Both the position numbers and the translations under genes were made by a program. Shown piece after piece: positions 16,832 through 25,051 of a DNA stretch of 64,000 nt (within the stretch, counting starts at the first letter, position 1; every line of letters begins with the position of its first letter). The notes under the pieces are model-generated. The model saw only the letters and a program-made list of their open reading frames with translations, was not told where the DNA came from and did no database searches. The DNA is from an uncultured Williamsia sp. (GTDB lineage Bacteria; Actinomycetota; Actinomycetes; Mycobacteriales; Mycobacteriaceae): contig NZ_CANLWM010000001.1 in the NCBI RefSeq assembly GCF_947494875.1, positions 124,001-188,000 on the forward strand. Direction: 5' to 3'.

Positions 16832-17811
16832 GACGCGAGAGTCTGCCGCCCCGCGTCGGTGAGCGCACCCCAGGCGCGAACGCGCGCCATCCCACCGTCG
16901 GGGAACACGTCGACGCGCAGCGCCGTGACCGCCGGTGCGTCGCGCACGACGAAACGGTGTCGTGTGTCGGGATGCAGGCCGACGCGGGGGAGGATCTCGT
17001 TCCAGGACCCGTCGGCGACGCGCCCGCGCACGCTCGCGGCGCCCGGCGCATTGCCCAGAAAATACGACGTGTCCAGCTCGATCATCTGCGGCACACCCTC
17101 TGCGGCGAGGGCGATCTCGACCCAGTCGTTGCCGTCGTCGCGACGGCGCGCGGTCTCCCACCCGTCGCCCATCGAGCGCGCGACGCCGGGCAGCAGCATG
17201 TTCTGCGGCGAACCGTAGAACATGTTGGAGCAGTCGGTGACCCGTCCGCCGTTCTCGATCGCCGCGAGGTCGACGGGGCCCGCATCCAGATAGGTCACGT
17301 CGGGACGGGCGACGCCGTGCACGCGGAGGCGGGCGACCCCACCGTCGGGATGCATCGTCAGCTTCACGTGGGTGACGCGGGGGCCGGGTTCGACGTCGAA
17401 GTCATTCTTCGTGTCACCCCGCACCCGCGACCGCGGGACGAGTGTGGACCAGTCGGCCGCGCGCACCTCGTCGACCGAGGGGTGGCCGTCGACGCATGCA
17501 CCCTCGACCGACACCTCGGGCGGATAGTTGCCCTTGAACCAGGCGGTGTCGACGACGACGCCGTGCACGAACCCGGGCGCACCGAGCCGCACGATCGCCT
17601 CGTCGACCCCCGAGGACCGACGACGTCGCGTCTCCCAGCCGTCGTAGACCTGACCCTTGTGACCGAACGTCGCGGCGGAGTAGCCGGCGGGACCGGGCTT
17701 GATGAGGTTCTCGCGCTCGGCGAAGAACTCGTCGTTCGCCCAGATCACGGCGCCGCCGAGGGAACGCAGGGCGAGGTCGGGCAGGGTGCGGAACACGTGG
17801 TCGTCACTCAT
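16828..17811 (-). CDS. alc: Allantoicase
   Basis: The 327-residue protein has two repeated jelly-roll (allantoicase) domains, each with a DGWETRRRR-type motif: KGQVYDGWETRRRR near residue 60 and MGDGWETARRRDDGNDW near residue 220. It converts allantoate to ureidoglycolate and urea. It overlaps the stop of the upstream HpcH-like gene and the start of puuE by 4 nt each, so the three are tightly co-translated. Length is normal for the bacterial enzyme. Confidence 0.94.
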   Translation of the reverse strand: MSDDHVFRTLPDLALRSLGGAVIWANDEFFAERENLIKPGPAGYSAATFGHKGQVYDGWETRRRRSSGVDEAIVRLGAPGFVHGVVVDTAWFKGNYPPEVSVEGACVDGHPSVDEVRAADWSTLVPRSRVRGDTKNDFDVEPGPRVTHVKLTMHPDGGVARLRVHGVARPDVTYLDAGPVDLAAIENGGRVTDCSNMFYGSPQNMLLPGVARSMGDGWETARRRDDGNDWVEIALAAEGVPQMIELDTSYFLGNAPGAASVRGRVADGSWNEILPRVGLHPDTRHRFVVRDAPAVTALRVDVFPDGGMARVRAWGALTDAGRQTLAS

Positions 17812-19037
17812 GATGTGCCCGAGTATCGCAGCAGCCCGCGCAACGTCGACACGGTGCAACTCGGGGCGAGCGCCAGGATCTCCGACTCGGTCAGAGCACC
17901 GCAATCGACACCACGCAGGACGACGGCGGCGAGGGCCTCCGCGGTGGCCGGCTCGTCGACGACGGATCCGCCGAGCCGCCCGAGGTAGGACTCGAGACGT
18001 CGCGCAGCGGGCGGCAGCGCGCCCCGGAAGAACGCCGTCGTCGCCGCCCAACGGGTGACGAGGTGGCCGGGGTGCATGTCCCAGCCCTGGTAGATCCCGC
18101 GCTGCAGCGAGCGCGTCACCAGCCGGAAGTGGCGTGAGAGCGCCGCGACCACCACGTCGGGATCGCCCTCGGGAACCACCTGCGTGGACCCATCGGAGAC
18201 CCACACCCCGGTCTGGGCCGCCGCGGCCGTCATGACCGCCTTCGCGTGGTCGGCGACGGGGTGGTCCAGCGACTGGTGCCGCGCGGCGATGCCGCATGCC
18301 GCGCTGTAGTCGTAGGTGCCGTAGTGCAGCCCGGTGCACCGGCCCTCCGCGGCGACGATCGCGCGGGCGAGGGTGGCCGTCCCGTCGGCCCCGACAACGG
18401 CTTGCGGACTCTCGATCTGGAGCTCGAAACGCAGGCTGCCCGTGGGCAGTCCGTGTGCGCGTTCGATCTCCTCGCACAGGGCGACGACGCCGTCGACCTG
18501 GCGGACCGATCGCAGTTTGGGGACGGTGAACACGAACCCGTCGGGGATTCCGCCGGCGGCGTCGAGCACCGTCTCCAGCGTGCGGATGCCGCGACGCCGC
18601 TCGGCCGCCCCGAGTCCCTTCGCGCGGATCCCCAGCGAGAACGGGCCGGATGGGTCGGCAGCCCAGGCCGCCAATGTGGCGCCGGCACGACGCGCGTCCT
18701 CGTCCTCGACGTCGTCGCCGCGGTCGCCGTAGCCGTCCTCGAAGTCGATGCGCAGGTCCTGCACCGGGCACTCACCGAGGATTCGGTCGACGAGCGACAC
18801 GTCGACCGCCGCGTCGAGCCCGGCGACGATCATCGTGTGGTCGGTGAGCAGCGCACGCGCCTGGGTCCCCCACGCCTGCGGTGTCTGCGGGACGGCCTTG
18901 TCGGCGGTGACGTAGACGGTGTGGACGGGCTGCCCCGTCCGCCGGTCACCGGGGTACAGGCGGTCGAGTTCGGCGTCCGCCTCGGCCAGGATGGCCTCGA
19001 CCCGATCCAGTCCCTCGGCAGGGATCCGTGCGTGCAT
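17808..19037 (-). CDS. CitE/HpcH aldolase-like (malate-synthase-related) protein
   Basis: The 409-residue TIM-barrel-like protein shows the acidic metal and substrate motifs of the CitE/HpcH/malate synthase superfamily: DLRIDFEDGYGDRG near residue 98, FVFTVPKLRS, and RFELQIESPQAVV near residue 225. Related proteins recur in actinobacterial purine-degradation operons. Because allantoicase and ureidoglycolate breakdown release glyoxylate and urea, a glyoxylate- or ureidoglycolate-processing step is inferred; the true reaction is not known to me. It is the first gene of the operon and overlaps alc by 4 nt. Confidence 0.8.
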   Translation of the reverse strand: MHARIPAEGLDRVEAILAEADAELDRLYPGDRRTGQPVHTVYVTADKAVPQTPQAWGTQARALLTDHTMIVAGLDAAVDVSLVDRILGECPVQDLRIDFEDGYGDRGDDVEDEDARRAGATLAAWAADPSGPFSLGIRAKGLGAAERRRGIRTLETVLDAAGGIPDGFVFTVPKLRSVRQVDGVVALCEEIERAHGLPTGSLRFELQIESPQAVVGADGTATLARAIVAAEGRCTGLHYGTYDYSAACGIAARHQSLDHPVADHAKAVMTAAAAQTGVWVSDGSTQVVPEGDPDVVVAALSRHFRLVTRSLQRGIYQGWDMHPGHLVTRWAATTAFFRGALPPAARRLESYLGRLGGSVVDEPATAEALAAVVLRGVDCGALTESEILALAPSCTVSTLRGLLRYSGTS

Positions 19038-19051
19038 GACAGGTGATCGTG

Positions 19052-19765
19052 TCAGACGCGTGCGGCCGCCCCGTCGAGAGCCGGTGTGGGCCGCAGACGA
19101 CCGGTTCCCGGCGCCGAGACCCAGACCAGCCCGGCGAGGACCACGTCGAGGACCAGGGCCAGCAGCGTGACGAGGATCGACCCAGCGATCATCGGCGCGT
19201 AGTCGTAGGTGGCGAGACCGTCGAAGATGGGGCGCCCCAACCCGCCGAGTCCGGCATATGCGGCGATGGCCGCGGTCGCGACCACCTGGAGGGTGGCGTT
19301 GCGCAGCCCACCGAGGATGAGCGGCAACGCATTCGGCAGTTCGACCCGGAGCAGGATCTGCCACTCCCGCAGCCCCATCGCGCGTGAGGCGTCGACGACG
19401 ACCCGGTCGACGTTCGCCACGCCCGAATAGGCGCCCGCGAGCAGGGGTGGGATGGCCAGGAGGATCAGCGCGATGATCGTGGGCGTCAACCCCAGGCCCA
19501 TCCACAGCACGAACAGCAGGAGCAGACCGAGGGTCGGCAGGGATCTGACCACGTTGACCAGACCCACGACGACGACCTCGCCCCGCCCGGTGTGTCCCAC
19601 GATCAGCCCCAGCGGCACCGCGACTGCGGCGGCGACCGCCACGGCGATGACGGTGTACTGCAGGTGTTGTCCGATCAGCAGACCGAGCCCGTCGACGTCG
19701 GCGGTGCCGGTCCAGTTGCTGCCGGTGGTCAGGTACGACCACGTCTGGGACGCGATGTCGCTCAT
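19052..19765 (-). CDS. proZ: Osmoprotectant ABC transporter permease
   Basis: The 237-residue permease has about six membrane helices and the cytoplasmic EAA loop (DASRAMGLREWQILLRVELPNALPLILGG) that docks on the ATPase. It belongs to the OpuCB/OpuCD group that imports glycine betaine, choline or related solutes. It is the last gene of the proX-proV-proW-proZ operon, overlapping proW by 4 nt, in the same order as mycobacterial proXVWZ. Confidence 0.92.
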   Translation of the reverse strand: MSDIASQTWSYLTTGSNWTGTADVDGLGLLIGQHLQYTVIAVAVAAAVAVPLGLIVGHTGRGEVVVVGLVNVVRSLPTLGLLLLFVLWMGLGLTPTIIALILLAIPPLLAGAYSGVANVDRVVVDASRAMGLREWQILLRVELPNALPLILGGLRNATLQVVATAAIAAYAGLGGLGRPIFDGLATYDYAPMIAGSILVTLLALVLDVVLAGLVWVSAPGTGRLRPTPALDGAAARV

Positions 19766-20481
19766 GCACCCGCCCCCTGGGCCACGACCCGCTGCTCACG
19801 ACGTCGGAGGAACCGTGACGACGAGGACGCACGCGTCCGTGACGACGAGGACGCCCGCGTCCAGGGCGTCGCGAGCCGACCCAGCACCACCAGGATCACG
19901 TCGATGACGAGCGCCAGGACGACGGTCGCGATGATGCCGGCGATGATCTCGTCGGTGTAGTTGCGGCTGTATCCCTCGGTGAACAACTTGCCCAGACCGC
20001 CGAATCCGATGACCGACCCGACGGACACCAACGAGATGTTGGTGACCGACACGACGCGGATCGACGCGACGAGGACCGGGATGGCCAGGGGCAGTTGCAC
20101 CTTGACGACGCGTTCCCACGGCTTGTACCCGATGGCCTCGGCGGCGTCGAGCGATGCGGCCGGCACCGCGTCGAGCGCCTCCGGCACCGACCGGACCAGC
20201 AGCGCGGTCGCGTAGAGCGCCAGCGCGACGATCACGTTGAGGTCGGAGAGGATCCGCGTGTCGATGAGCGACGGCAGCACGATGAACAGCGCGATCGACG
20301 GGACGGTGAAGATGATCGACCCGACGATCACGGTGACGCGCCGGGCCGTCGCGGATCGGTGCACCGCGAGACCGAGGGGGATCGCGATGACGAGGGCGAC
20401 GACGATCGGGATGAGCGCCAGCTTGAGGTGCTCACCGACCAGTCCCCAGACCTTGTCGAAGTGGGTGAACAGGTAGTTCAC
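19762..20481 (-). CDS. proW: Osmoprotectant ABC transporter permease
   Basis: The 239-residue permease starts at GTG 20481, overlapping the proV stop (GTGA). Six helices and an EAA loop (DAAEAIGYKPWERVVKVQLPLAIPVL) mark it as an OpuC-type permease. The cytoplasmic C-terminus carries a tandem duplication (TRASSSSRTRASSSSR) encoded by two 24-bp direct repeats at 19815-19862, absent from the core fold. Confidence 0.92.
   Translation of the reverse strand: MNYLFTHFDKVWGLVGEHLKLALIPIVVALVIAIPLGLAVHRSATARRVTVIVGSIIFTVPSIALFIVLPSLIDTRILSDLNVIVALALYATALLVRSVPEALDAVPAASLDAAEAIGYKPWERVVKVQLPLAIPVLVASIRVVSVTNISLVSVGSVIGFGGLGKLFTEGYSRNYTDEIIAGIIATVVLALVIDVILVVLGRLATPWTRASSSSRTRASSSSRFLRRREQRVVAQGAGA
19815..19862. 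repeat. Two 24-bp tandem repeats inside proW
   Basis: Copies 19815-19838 and 19839-19862 (GTGACGACGAGGACGCnCGCGTCC) differ at one base. They keep frame and duplicate a Ser/Arg-rich 8-residue unit of the permease tail. Confidence 0.9.
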
Positions 20482-21599
20482 GACGAGGTCCGCTCGCGCT
20501 CGATGACCGACAGGACCCCCGCGGCGCGGAGGCCGCCGGTCACCTCGCCGGCGTCGTCGACGACGACCCCGACTCCCGACGGGGACGACAGCGCAGCGTC
20601 GAGCGCCTGCCGCGCGGTGCCACCCTCGACGAAGAGTGATCCTCCGGCAGAACAACTCTCGTACAGGCCCGCACCTCCGCGATGTGCCTGCACGCCGGCG
20701 GCGTCGACCCAACCGAACGGGCGGCGGTCACCGTCGAGTACCAGTCGCCAGTCGTCGTCGCCGAGGGTGAGCCCGTCGATGTCGGACTCGCCGATCGGGG
20801 CCAGCGGTTCCATCGGGATCGACTGGCCGGAGGTGAACTGCAGCAGGCGGTATCCGCGGTCACGCCCGACGAAGCCGGCGACGAAGTCGTCCGACGGCGC
20901 CGCCAGCAGTCGCTCCGGGGTGTCGTACTGGTGGAGCTTCCCACCCGAGCCGAAGATCGCGATCCGATCGGCGAGCTTCACCGCCTCGTCGATGTCGTGG
21001 GTGACGAACACGATCGTCTTGCGCAGTTCGCCCTGCAGACGAAGCATCTCGTTCTGCAGGTCCTCGCGGACCACGGGGTCCACGGCGCTGAACGGCTCGT
21101 CCATGAGCAGGATCGCCGGATCGGCGGCGAGTGCCCGTGCGACGCCGACGCGCTGCTGCTGGCCGCCGGAGAGTTGCGCGGGGTAGCGCGTCGCCAGCAC
21201 TGCGTCGAGACCGACGCGTTCCAGCAGTTCCATCGCCGCGTTCCGCGCCTTCTTGCGCGGGACGCCCTGCAGGACAGGCACTGTCGCGACGTTGTCGACG
21301 ATCCGCTGGTGCGGCATGAGCCCCGCACTCTGGATCACGTAGCCGATCCCGCGGCGCAGCTTCACCGGGTCGACCCCGGCGACGTCGTCGCCGTCGACCC
21401 GCACCACACCGCTGGTGGGCGTGATCATCTTGTTGATCATCCGCATGGAGGTCGTCTTGCCGCAGCCCGACGGACCCACGAACGCGGTGAACGACCCGGC
21501 CTCGATCTCGAGGTCGAGGGTGTCGACCGCCGTGGTCCCGTCGGGATAGGTCTTGGTGACCGACTCGAAGCCGATCATCGTCGATTGAGGACTGGGCAT
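20478..21599 (-). CDS. proV: Osmoprotectant ABC transporter ATP-binding protein
   Basis: The 373-residue ATPase has Walker A GPSGCGKTT (residues 42-50), signature LSGGQQQRVGVARAL, Walker B ILLMDEP and the switch His (FVTHD). Residues about 250-370 form a regulatory extension in the place of the CBS region of OpuCA-like ATPases, but the CBS pattern is degenerate. The ATG at 21599 overlaps the proX stop by one base (TGATG). Confidence 0.93.
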   Translation of the reverse strand: MPSPQSTMIGFESVTKTYPDGTTAVDTLDLEIEAGSFTAFVGPSGCGKTTSMRMINKMITPTSGVVRVDGDDVAGVDPVKLRRGIGYVIQSAGLMPHQRIVDNVATVPVLQGVPRKKARNAAMELLERVGLDAVLATRYPAQLSGGQQQRVGVARALAADPAILLMDEPFSAVDPVVREDLQNEMLRLQGELRKTIVFVTHDIDEAVKLADRIAIFGSGGKLHQYDTPERLLAAPSDDFVAGFVGRDRGYRLLQFTSGQSIPMEPLAPIGESDIDGLTLGDDDWRLVLDGDRRPFGWVDAAGVQAHRGGAGLYESCSAGGSLFVEGGTARQALDAALSSPSGVGVVVDDAGEVTGGLRAAGVLSVIERERTSS

Positions 21600-22597
21600 C
21601 ACTGTCCGATCTTCTCGTTCAGGTTCCACTTGTCGACCCACTCCGACGCCGCCTGTTCGACCTCGAGTTTCCGGGGGCCGGAGACGGCGTAGTTGAGGTC
21701 CCGCAGCTCGGTCACGGTGAGCTTCGCCGACACCGCGTTCAGCACCCCGAGCAACTTCGGTGTCACCTTCGACTTCGCGATGAGGGGGACGACGTTGTTG
21801 GCGGGGAAGTTGTTCTTCGGGTCCTCGAGCACCACGAGGTTCTCGGTCGTGATCGCCGGTGTCGTCGTGTAGATGTCGGCGGCGGTGACCCGGCCGGAGG
21901 TCAGTTCGTTGATGGTGGCCTGGCCGCCGGAGTCGTTGTTGGGACGGAACTCGACCCGCAGGCCATAGTTCTTCTCCAGCCCGGGTACACCGACGGAGCG
22001 GGTCGCGAACTCGCTGTTGGCCATGAACGTGACGGTCTGCCGCTTCGACAGCTCGGCGAGGTCACCGATGGTCCTGAGCCGGTAGCGGTCCGCGGTGGTC
22101 GACGTGACCGTGACGCTGTCGGAGTCGGATCCGGGCGCCGGCTGCCCGATCGCGAGGTCGGGGCCGATGGCCTCCGGCATCGCGGCCTCGATGCCGGGGA
22201 GGTCGGTGATGGTCGAGATCTGTTCTGCGCGTTCGGCCGACACGGACGAGTTGTTCGACGCGAGGTAGTAGAGAAGGTTGCCGATGAAGTCGGGCGTGAG
22301 GTCGATGTCGCCGGCCTTGAGCGCGGGGACGTACCGCTCGCGGGTGCCGGAGTTCAGCTGGTCGGTGACCTGGAAGCCGTTCGCTTTCAGTGCGTCGATG
22401 TAGATCTGACCGATGATCTGCGCCTCCAGCACACCGCCGGACCCCACGACGATGTGGTTGGGGTCGGGATCACGCGATCCGGCGCGGTCGAGCGGGTCGA
22501 AACACCCGGCGAGAAGGACCGCGACGGCGGCGAGCATCACGGCGAGGACGAGTCGACCGCGGCGATGGCGGCTCGTGGGCAGGCGCACCCGTTCCAT
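21599..22597 (-). CDS. proX: Osmoprotectant-binding lipoprotein
   Basis: The 332-residue substrate-binding protein has a signal with lipobox LLAGC. The mature part has the OpuC-type fold: IVVGSGGVLEAQIIGQIYIDALKANGF near the start, DLTPDFIGNLLYYL, and a second lobe ending in VSAKLTVTELRDLN. It captures the osmolyte outside the membrane and delivers it to ProW/ProZ. First gene of the operon; the initiating ATG is at 22597. Confidence 0.92.
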   Translation of the reverse strand: MERVRLPTSRHRRGRLVLAVMLAAVAVLLAGCFDPLDRAGSRDPDPNHIVVGSGGVLEAQIIGQIYIDALKANGFQVTDQLNSGTRERYVPALKAGDIDLTPDFIGNLLYYLASNNSSVSAERAEQISTITDLPGIEAAMPEAIGPDLAIGQPAPGSDSDSVTVTSTTADRYRLRTIGDLAELSKRQTVTFMANSEFATRSVGVPGLEKNYGLRVEFRPNNDSGGQATINELTSGRVTAADIYTTTPAITTENLVVLEDPKNNFPANNVVPLIAKSKVTPKLLGVLNAVSAKLTVTELRDLNYAVSGPRKLEVEQAASEWVDKWNLNEKIGQ

Positions 22598-22651
22598 ACA
22601 ACACCACCGACCGGCGCGACGTGCACCTTCGGCGCGCAGTAGGCGAGACCG

Positions 22652-23422
22652 TCAGCGGACGAGCGCGGTGACGACCACATAGGGCGACTCGAACGCGACG
22701 GTCCCGTCGCTGTCGGTGGTCGCGGTGAGCGCCGCCTCGAATGCCGTGAGCAACCGATCCCGCTGCACCTCGTCGACGCGGGACAACAGATCCACGTGGA
22801 CCGGCGACTCGTGGGCGATGAAGTGCAGAGCGGTGTCGACGGAGTCGAAGCGCCAGGTGTGCACGCGGGGGTCGACCTCGACGGTGTGGAAGGCGTCGGC
22901 CAGGCGGGCGCGCACCGTCTCGGCGTCGCCCCACGCATCCGGGCCGGGCGTGGTGCTCGGCGGGGAGCCGAGGACCTCCACGACCGGATCGTGGAAAGGG
23001 TTGTGCGCGGACCGCGTCCATGCGGTGAAACCGAGCGTCCCGCCGGGGCGGAGAAGTCGGGCGATCTCGTCGAGCACGGTGGCCGGGGTGAAGATGATGC
23101 CCATGCTCGACAGCACCACGTCGGCGCTGCTGTCCGGCAGCCCGGTGTCGGTGGCGTCGGCGACGACCCAGTCGATCGCGTCGGGCGATGCGGCGCGCGC
23201 GATGTCGACGAGTTCGGGGGTGATGTCGACGCCGGTGACCCGCGCTCCCCGGCGCACGGCGGCGCGGGCGACCGAGCCGGTGCCGCAGGCGAGGTCGACG
23301 ACGTCGGTCCCGGTGAGTGGCCGAAGGTCCTCGACGCGGGCGACCAGCTCGTCGGCGACCGGTGCGATGAGCGTGGCGACAGACTCGTACCGACCTCGCG
23401 CCCACGGCGCCTGCTGGGACAT
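22652..23422 (-). CDS. Class I SAM-dependent methyltransferase
   Basis: The 256-residue Rossmann-fold methyltransferase has motif I VVDLACGTGSVARAA, an acidic residue after strand 2 (GVDITPELVDIA), motif post-II VVADATDTGLP and the LLRPGGTLGFTAWT segment. Closest in layout to the UbiE/COQ5-like methyltransferases of actinobacteria; substrate unknown. The ATG at 23422 follows TAGGCT by 6 nt, so it is probably transcribed alone and leaderless. Confidence 0.88.
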   Translation of the reverse strand: MSQQAPWARGRYESVATLIAPVADELVARVEDLRPLTGTDVVDLACGTGSVARAAVRRGARVTGVDITPELVDIARAASPDAIDWVVADATDTGLPDSSADVVLSSMGIIFTPATVLDEIARLLRPGGTLGFTAWTRSAHNPFHDPVVEVLGSPPSTTPGPDAWGDAETVRARLADAFHTVEVDPRVHTWRFDSVDTALHFIAHESPVHVDLLSRVDEVQRDRLLTAFEAALTATTDSDGTVAFESPYVVVTALVR

Positions 23423-23428
23423 GGCCTC

Positions 23429-23434
23429 AGCCTA
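23429..23434 (-). promoter_or_regulatory. -10 element TAGGCT for the methyltransferase gene (leaderless)
   Basis: TAGGCT, six nt (GAGGCC), then ATG on the minus strand. No ribosome site is visible. Confidence 0.45.
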
Positions 23435-23534
23435 GTGCCGCGATCTGCACGGACGGCCGGCTCCGCGAACCCGCGTCGGACCACCGATCCCGCGCCGGGC
23501 ACGACGCGGATCGACGAGGAGCGCGCGGGTCGGT

Positions 23535-23600
23535 GAACCCGCGCCGAAGCGGCCGTTCCGTGTAGAGCACGAGGCGGGTTCGCTCGGTCGGCGCGGGTTC
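23535..23600 (-). terminator. Inverted repeat behind the histidine kinase gene
   Basis: Arms GAACCCGCGCC (23535-23545) and GGCGCGGGTTC (23590-23600) are perfect 11-bp complements just downstream of the kinase stop. Two more copies of the same motif (23465 forward, 23574 inverted) lie in this gap, so other pairings are possible. Terminator or repeat cluster. Confidence 0.4.
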
Positions 23601-23605
23601 AGGGA

Positions 23606-25051
23606 TCAGTCGGGGACCGGGACGGCCTCGGGCGTCGGGGCCTCCAGCGGGATGCGGACCTCGAAGACGGTGTCGCCGGGTTCCGATCGCACCGTGAGGC
23701 TCCCGTGGTGCTTCTTCACGACGATCCGCCACGAGATGTCGAGGCCCAGGCCGGTGCCCTCACCGACGGCTTTCGTCGTGAAGAACGGTTCGAAGATCCG
23801 TGTCCGGATGTCCTCGGGCACACCGGGTCCGGTGTCGGCGATCTCGACGACGGCGTCGTCGTCGTCGCGGCGGGTCCGCACGGTCAGCGTCCCCGACCCG
23901 TCCATCGCGGCGACCGCGTTGTCGATCAGGTTGGTCCACACCTGGTTCAGCTCGGCCGCGTAGACCGGGAGCGCGGGCAGCGCCGGGTCGTACTCGCGGA
24001 CGACGGTGACCCCGTCGCCGATCTTGCGGCCCAGCATCACCAGCGTCGAGTCGATGAGCTCGCGCAGGTCGGCGCGCTGGTGCGGTGCCCGGTCCATCTG
24101 GGAGTACTGCCGCGCGGCGTCGACGAGCGTCGAGACACGGGTGGTCGAGTCGCCGATCTCGTTCATCAGCAGCTCGGTCTCGACGGTGTAGAAGAGCCAG
24201 CGGATGGCGCTCTCGAGAATCGAGACGTCCACGCGGGCGGCGATCTTCTCCAGCCAGTCGGCGTCGATCCCGGCCGCCACGAACGGCGACGCGAGCTCCC
24301 AGCTCTGGGCGATGGCGTGGTCGTCGAGCCAGTCGGCGATCGCGTCCTCGCGGTCCGAGGCCTCGAGCGGTGTGAGCGTCGGCGCCTTGGCGACGAGCTC
24401 GGCCGCCTCGTCCTGCAACCGGATCAGGGTCGCGATGGCCTCGGCGTCGTAGATGCCCGACGCGATCACCTGCAGTTTGCGCCGCATGTGCGATACACGG
24501 TCGCGCAGCGCCGACGTCGCCCGGACCGCGGCCGCCGCCGGGTTGTTCAGCTCGTGCGTGAGCCCGGCCGACAGGGAACCCAGCGCGAGCAGACGCTCCC
24601 GCTGGTCGAGGATCTGCCGCGAGTTCTGGTTGCCGATGAAGAGCCCCTCGAGCAGGTGTACCGCCATCGGGAACCACTCGCGGACAAGACGCCCGAAGAC
24701 GTCGGCGTCGAGGACGAAGAACGTCGACGGGGTGACGGCGCGCATCGACGCGGGATAGGTGTCCGACCCCATGTCGCCCAGATATGCCTGCCAGGCGCCC
24801 GCATACACGCCCTTCTGCGAGGTCCGGGAGATCTGGATGTCCTCCCCCGCCGACATCTTCGACATCACCACCTCGCCGGAGATGAGGACGTAGAAGCACG
24901 TCGCCGGTTCCCCCTCGGTGTAGAGCGGTCCCGGCTCGATCTCGACGACGTGTCCCTCGCGGCAGAGCGTGTCGAGCTGATCGTCGGAGAGGTGCTCGAA
25001 GAGGAACAGCTCGCGCAGTTCCTCGGGTGTGCACATCACGGGTTCTGTCAT
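23606..25051 (-). CDS. Cyclic-nucleotide-binding-domain histidine kinase
   Basis: The 481-residue protein has no membrane segment. Residues about 15-135 are a cNMP-binding-like beta barrel (FEHLSDDQLDTLCREG, CFYVLISGEV). Residues about 155-350 hold a long helical region with an H-box (LTHELNNPAAAAVRA, H166). The C-terminus is a HATPase_c domain with N-box NLIDNAVAAM, G1 ADTGPGVPE and GTGLGLDIS. It is thus a soluble sensor kinase responding to a ligand or redox signal rather than an external cue. It overlaps the upstream fused regulator gene by 4 nt and should phosphorylate it. Confidence 0.9.
   Translation of the reverse strand: MTEPVMCTPEELRELFLFEHLSDDQLDTLCREGHVVEIEPGPLYTEGEPATCFYVLISGEVVMSKMSAGEDIQISRTSQKGVYAGAWQAYLGDMGSDTYPASMRAVTPSTFFVLDADVFGRLVREWFPMAVHLLEGLFIGNQNSRQILDQRERLLALGSLSAGLTHELNNPAAAAVRATSALRDRVSHMRRKLQVIASGIYDAEAIATLIRLQDEAAELVAKAPTLTPLEASDREDAIADWLDDHAIAQSWELASPFVAAGIDADWLEKIAARVDVSILESAIRWLFYTVETELLMNEIGDSTTRVSTLVDAARQYSQMDRAPHQRADLRELIDSTLVMLGRKIGDGVTVVREYDPALPALPVYAAELNQVWTNLIDNAVAAMDGSGTLTVRTRRDDDDAVVEIADTGPGVPEDIRTRIFEPFFTTKAVGEGTGLGLDISWRIVVKKHHGSLTVRSEPGDTVFEVRIPLEAPTPEAVPVPD

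Noticed and set aside
16957-17988. Long plus-strand frame opposite allantoicase
   Set aside because: No family features; the allantoicase motifs on the minus strand explain the region.
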